A stretch of 16,743 nucleotides of DNA from JAKBCQ01 sp021807585 (lineage in GTDB: Bacteria; Planctomycetota; Planctomycetia; Isosphaerales; Isosphaeraceae). The notes beneath the pieces are model-generated. The model was not told where the DNA came from. It saw only the letters and a list, made by a program, of their open reading frames with translations, and did not search any database. Position 1 is the stretch's first letter, and the number at the start of each line of letters is the position of its first letter. The position numbers were made by a program, and so were the translations under genes. This document shows positions 13,670 to 16,743 of this stretch, in pieces. The stretch is from the NCBI GenBank assembly GCA_027325115.1, contig DAHWFG010000243.1, positions 1 through 16,743 on the forward strand, given 5' to 3'.

Positions 13670-14224
13670 ATGAAAATCTACACAAAAACAGGCGACGATG
13701 GAACGACGGGTTTGCTCGGTTCGCGTCGGATCCCCAAAGACGATCCGCGCATCGAGGCCTACGGAACGGTCGACGAACTCAACGCGTCGATCGGCGTCGC
13801 GCGAGCGAACGGTTTGCCCGCCGAATTCGACAAACAACTGGCGCGCGTTCAGGAAGAATTGTTCCTCGTCGGTTCGGGGCTCGCCGATCCCGACCCCTCG
13901 GGTCCGTTTCAGCGATTGATCGGCCGCGATCGAATCGAACGTCTTGAACATGAGATCGACGAACTCGAAGCAACCCTCGAACCGCTCGCGAATTTCATCC
14001 TCCCAGCGGGAACCCCCGCCGCCGCCGGTGTCCATCTTTCCCGCACGATCTGCCGCCGCGCCGAACGAAAGATCGTTGAACTTTCACACAATAAAAATGA
14101 ACATGTCTGTATTAATGTGATCATTTACCTCAACCGATTGGGGGATTGGCTCTTCGTCTTGGCGCGGGCGATCAACGCCGCTTCCGGAACGGACGACGTC
14201 GTCTGGAAAGGCGTTTCTCGATGA
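13670..14224 (+). CDS. PduO-type cob(I)alamin adenosyltransferase
   Basis: Transfers the adenosyl group of ATP to cob(I)alamin to make adenosylcobalamin, the cofactor of mutases such as methylmalonyl-CoA mutase. The 184 residues, the usual length, contain the N-terminal ATP-binding motif YTKTGDDGTTGLLG (4-17), the DELNASIG segment (35-42), HLSRTICRRAER (122-133) and YLNRLGDWLFVLAR (153-166), all characteristic of the PduO/MMAB family. The start is ATG 13670; an upstream in-frame start at 13595 would add a poorly matching tail. AAGGA stands about 15 nt upstream, rather far. I looked for a B12 riboswitch in the upstream gap and saw no B12 box. Its TGA overlaps the next gene's ATG (ATGA). A stretch at 14081-14127 uses AT-rich codons unlike the rest. 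Confidence 0.95.
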   Translation: MKIYTKTGDDGTTGLLGSRRIPKDDPRIEAYGTVDELNASIGVARANGLPAEFDKQLARVQEELFLVGSGLADPDPSGPFQRLIGRDRIERLEHEIDELEATLEPLANFILPAGTPAAAGVHLSRTICRRAERKIVELSHNKNEHVCINVIIYLNRLGDWLFVLARAINAASGTDDVVWKGVSR

Positions 14225-14985
14225 ATCTTCAAGCCAAATCGGCGCTCGTGACGGGGGGACGGAGGGTCGGCGGCGAACTCGCGATCAAGCTCGCCCGGCG
14301 CGGCATGAACGTCGCTCTCACCTACCGTTCCAACCGCTCGGCGGTCGAAGAGACCGTCGCGGCGATCGAAGCCCTGGGAGCGAACGCGATCGCGATCGAA
14401 GCCGATTTGTCGCATGCTCAAGAAGCCGAGAACGCCGTCGGCGCGACCGTCTCGGCGTGGGGTCGAATCGACGTCCTGGTTGCGATGGCGAGCGTTTATC
14501 AAAGAACGCCGTTCGATACCCTCGAACCCGCCGATTTCGACCAGATGATCGCCGGAAACCTCGCCACCGCGTACCACGCCGCGATCGCCGCGGCTCGCTC
14601 GATGATCCTTCCAAAACACGACGACGAGATCGCCGGCAAGATCGTTTTCGTCGGCGACTGGGCAAGTGACCGCCCATATAAACATTACCTTCCGTATCTC
14701 GTCGCCAAGGGAGCGCTCAAAACGCTCACTTCGGCGCTGGCTCGCGAACTCGCTCCGCGGATTCACGTCAATCTCGTTCAACCCGCGATGATCGCTCCGC
14801 CCAACGATTACTCCAAAACCGAACTCGCCGCGATCGTCGCCAAAACCCCGCTCGAACGACACGGTACGCCCGACGATCTCAACAACTTCATCCTCTATTT
14901 ACTTGAAGGAACCGATTTCGCGACGGGGAGCTGGTTCCGCGTCGACGGCGGTCGTTTCGTCGGCCTCGACGACGACCACGTATAA
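14221..14985 (+). CDS. Short-chain reductase, pteridine reductase (FolM/PTR1)-like
   Basis: A 254-residue classical SDR. It has the cofactor loop TGGRRVGG (11-18), TYRSNRS (34-40) after the second strand as in NADPH-preferring members, Asn113, and the catalytic Tyr159-x3-Lys163 (PYLVAKGAL). The position 13 residues before the tyrosine, normally serine, is Asp146 (VFVGDWASDRPYKHYLPY). Asp-Tyr-Lys with this spacing is the signature of pteridine reductases PTR1 and FolM, so reduction of a dihydropterin is a reasonable prediction, not proven. The start ATG overlaps the adenosyltransferase stop by ATGA, so the pair is co-translated. A functional link between cobalamin and pterin is not obvious. 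It is followed by a 55-nt convergent gap with no clear terminator. Confidence 0.85.
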   Translation: MNLQAKSALVTGGRRVGGELAIKLARRGMNVALTYRSNRSAVEETVAAIEALGANAIAIEADLSHAQEAENAVGATVSAWGRIDVLVAMASVYQRTPFDTLEPADFDQMIAGNLATAYHAAIAAARSMILPKHDDEIAGKIVFVGDWASDRPYKHYLPYLVAKGALKTLTSALARELAPRIHVNLVQPAMIAPPNDYSKTELAAIVAKTPLERHGTPDDLNNFILYLLEGTDFATGSWFRVDGGRFVGLDDDHV

Positions 14986-15040
14986 CTAGAATTTGCAACC
15001 TCTTTCACTTATCAATAAGATGACGCCGTGACGCTTCCAA

Positions 15041-15985
15041 TCATTGCGGTTCAAGCACGCGATGATTCGTGATCGCGCGCGGCGCGCGGGCGTCGATCGC
15101 CGAAAGCCGAACCAATTCTCCCCCGACGAAAACCGCGGGGTCGAGCCGGCGCATCTTCGGTTGAATCTTGGGTACATATCCGATCAATCGCGCGGGATCA
15201 AAGCGTACGATCCGGTCGAGCCCCCGCGCGATCGACGCGCTACCCGAGCCTTCAAGCCGATCCAGTATCGTCGCGTCGTCCCCGAGGAGATCGTCTCGAG
15301 AAATAATTTTGTGAGCAAGTGCCAGCTTAAGCACGTCCGCAAATTCATTATAAATGAACGCCTCGGTCGGCCCCGCCCACCAGTCGCGGTTCATCACCCC
15401 GAACAACTCGACCGCGACCCGAGCCGTCGCGATATCGTCGAATGCGATCGTTTGATCGACGACGACGAGATGCTTGAGAAATCGCGCGATCTGCGCGGAA
15501 GTCGATACGCCGCAAGCGAGGCTGTCGCGGAAAAAATAATCGAGCCGATCGGCGCACAGTTCGGGCAACGGGCGTTCAAGCAACGGGTAAATCGAATCGT
15601 CGTAAAACGCCTCGGGTTCAAGGCCGATCCGCGCAAGCGCCGCGTGAATATCGCCGCGATCAAGAAACTCGGGCTTGAGCTTCTCGTGAAAATCCTGCTC
15701 CTCGGAGGTGAATAAAAAATCGGTCGCGTGCGAAAACGCCGTATGCGAGATGTCGTGTAACAGCCCCGCCACACATTCCGTAAATCCCGCGCCGAGCCGA
15801 TCGAGCAAACAATAAACCCCCAGGCTATGTTCATACCGAGTTACGGTTTTGAACGGAAACGCCAGCGCCGAAGGCCCCGCCTGACGAATCCCCTTCAACC
15901 GTTCGAACGTCGGGCACGCGATCAGATCGAGAATCCGTCGATCCTCGATCCGCGCCGGTCCGTATACGCGATCCATCCACTCCAC
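15041..15985 (-). CDS. HD-domain metal-dependent phosphohydrolase
   Basis: A 314-residue cytoplasmic HD-superfamily protein. The metal site is visible: His53 in RYEHSLGVY, His77-Asp78 in AGLLHDISHTAFSHA with nearby His81 and His86, and an Asp-rich segment CADRLDYFFRDSL further on. This arrangement resembles the dGTPase/SAMHD1-like branch, whose members hydrolyse dNTPs or related nucleotides; the substrate here is not known. GTG at 15985 is chosen because AAGGAG ends 6 nt before it. The ATG at 15976 lies only nine bases further in, and a TTG at 16033 lies upstream of the predicted promoter. It has its own promoter (TATAAT at 16022-16027) and is convergent with the reductase gene. Confidence 0.9.
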   Translation of the reverse strand: MEWMDRVYGPARIEDRRILDLIACPTFERLKGIRQAGPSALAFPFKTVTRYEHSLGVYCLLDRLGAGFTECVAGLLHDISHTAFSHATDFLFTSEEQDFHEKLKPEFLDRGDIHAALARIGLEPEAFYDDSIYPLLERPLPELCADRLDYFFRDSLACGVSTSAQIARFLKHLVVVDQTIAFDDIATARVAVELFGVMNRDWWAGPTEAFIYNEFADVLKLALAHKIISRDDLLGDDATILDRLEGSGSASIARGLDRIVRFDPARLIGYVPKIQPKMRRLDPAVFVGGELVRLSAIDARAPRAITNHRVLEPQ

Positions 15986-15991
15986 GGCGCT

Positions 15992-15997
15992 CTCCTT
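15992..15997 (-). promoter_or_regulatory. Shine-Dalgarno that sets the GTG start of the HD protein
   Basis: AAGGAG on the minus strand, 6 nt before GTG 15985. The same site would be 15 nt from ATG 15976, which is too far, so the GTG is preferred. Confidence 0.65.
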
Positions 15998-16021
15998 CCG
16001 AAAACCTTTTGACGATCGGGG

Positions 16022-16051
16022 ATTATAACCCAATTCGGCGCGTTTCGTCAG
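16022..16051 (-). promoter_or_regulatory. Promoter of the HD phosphohydrolase gene
   Basis: On the minus strand CTGACG (16051-16046) and a perfect TATAAT (16027-16022) are 18 nt apart. Transcription would begin near 16015, leaving a leader of about 30 nt that contains the AAGGAG. This is the best sigma-70-like promoter in the window. The rest of the 333-nt gap (15986-16318) holds only an inverted repeat near the sigma gene. Confidence 0.5.
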
Positions 16052-16261
16052 GATCGAAATCGACCCGATTCTCCTGGGCCGCTTCTCCTCACAAACCCTG
16101 ATCTCGCCTTCGAAATCCCCCGCGCGATATTTGCAAATCTTGATCTTTGATCCATCCCGCTTTCACCCGTTGCGTTCCTCCGCCGAAATCCAATCGAAGC
16201 CGACGAACCCGATCCGAATTCCGTCAAACTCATTTCGAGAGAAACGCTTTGCTTAAATCAA

Positions 16262-16278
16262 CCGATTCGTGGAATCGG
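16262..16278. promoter_or_regulatory. Perfect inverted repeat upstream of the sigma factor
   Basis: CCGATTC, three bases, GAATCGG: a perfect 7-bp inverted repeat ending 40 nt before the ATG at 16319. It may be an operator or a hairpin in the leader of the sigma gene. No clear -10/-35 pair is placed around it. Confidence 0.4.
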
Positions 16279-16318
16279 GACATTGCAAGCGCATGACTCG
16301 TCTGATATCAATGATGAG

Positions 16319-16743
16319 ATGAACGACGTAACGAAGCTCCTTGATGCGATCGACCGCGGCGACCGTCGCGCCGCCGGAGAGCTGCTGCCGCTCGTTTATC
16401 GCGAACTCAGGGCTCTCGCCAAAAAGATGATGCGCAACGAACGCCCTGGACAAACGCTAGAAGCCGCCGCGCTCGTTCACGAGGCGTATCTTCGACTCAT
16501 CGGCCTGCGCGACGACCCCGCATGGCAAAGCCGAGGCCACTTCTACGCCGCCGCCGAGGCCATGAGGCGAATCCTCGTCGAAACCGCGCATCGCAAGATC
16601 GCTCGTCACAACAAGGTCCGCCGAGCCGAGATCGCGATCGAAAACCTATCCACTCCCATAACCGATGAACGTTTACTATCGCTTGATCAAGCCCTCGATC
16701 GGCTCGCCGCGGTCGATCCGATCAAGGCCGAACTCGTTAAGCT
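16319..16743 (+). CDS. ECF-type sigma factor, planctomycete family (partial)
   Basis: The first 141 codons of an RNA polymerase sigma factor, cut by the window edge. MNDVTKLLDAIDRGDRRAAGELLPLVYRELRALAKKMM is the typical start of the ECF-like family abundant in Planctomycetes and Verrucomicrobia. LEAAALVHEAYLRLIG and FYAAAAEAMRRILVETAHRKIARH cover region 2 (core binding and -10 recognition); the visible C-terminal part (LDQALDRLAAVDPIKAELVK) starts region 4. In this family such genes often stand before a serine/threonine kinase gene, which would lie beyond this window. ATG 16319 is chosen on protein similarity; the upstream GATGAG is a poor ribosome site. Confidence 0.93.
   Translation, partial: MNDVTKLLDAIDRGDRRAAGELLPLVYRELRALAKKMMRNERPGQTLEAAALVHEAYLRLIGLRDDPAWQSRGHFYAAAEAMRRILVETAHRKIARHNKVRRAEIAIENLSTPITDERLLSLDQALDRLAAVDPIKAELVK

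Noticed and set aside
13169..14035. Minus-strand frame of 288 codons spanning the divergent gap, the adenosyltransferase and the propeller start
   Set aside because: It crosses two well-supported genes in other frames and the gap between them.

Overview
The window looks like chromosomal DNA from a planctomycete, possibly of the Isosphaeraceae or a neighbouring family. The main evidence is a DUF1559 pseudopilin-like protein with the H-X9-DG motif (3909-4973), the start of a planctomycete-type ECF sigma factor (16319 to the window end), and several large secreted proteins with carboxypeptidase-regulatory-like or LamG-like folds. No rRNA, tRNA, CRISPR array, intact transposase or phage gene is visible. 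The hexamer CGATCG is strikingly common throughout.

Layout. Positions 1-678 are mostly non-coding. They hold two copies of a long imperfect hairpin repeat (95-175 and 203-284) and a possible 39-residue small gene with a perfect Shine-Dalgarno sequence. A plus-strand surface/secretion block follows: a 625-residue exported protein (679-2556), then a C-terminally anchored protein (2717-3907) that abuts the DUF1559 pseudopilin, with a possible terminator near 5037-5065. The gene-poor stretch 4974-5502 holds a folded element on the minus strand that I read as a 5' remnant of a group II intron.

A minus-strand group follows, read from right to left: an ISOC1/2-type isochorismatase-family hydrolase (9747-10313), a class V aminotransferase (8446-9639), a secreted LamG-like protein (6405-8261) and a diadenylate cyclase of the archaeal DacZ layout (5503-6408). 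The last two overlap by 4 nt (TTGA). A 25-bp tandem repeat sits between the aminotransferase and the LamG-like gene and runs into the aminotransferase stop codon. A perfect 12-bp inverted repeat separates the hydrolase from the aminotransferase.

On the plus strand at 10550-12274 is a PAS-GAF-receiver signalling protein with a shortened N-terminal receiver and a histidine-kinase-like helix that lacks its histidine. Convergent to it is a secreted PD40/TolB-like beta-propeller (12366-13394, minus). Divergent from the propeller is a plus-strand pair overlapping by ATGA: a PduO-type cobalamin adenosyltransferase and a short-chain reductase with the Asp-Tyr-Lys signature of pteridine reductases. 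A convergent HD-domain phosphohydrolase (15041-15985, minus) is followed by the divergent ECF sigma gene, cut by the window edge.

Most of this is ordinary housekeeping and accessory planctomycete content. The parts most worth a second look are the DacZ-like cyclase, the group II intron remnant, the His-less signalling protein, the two kinds of repeats (hairpin pair and 25-bp tandem array) and the palindromes at gene starts. I found no convincing new multi-gene system.
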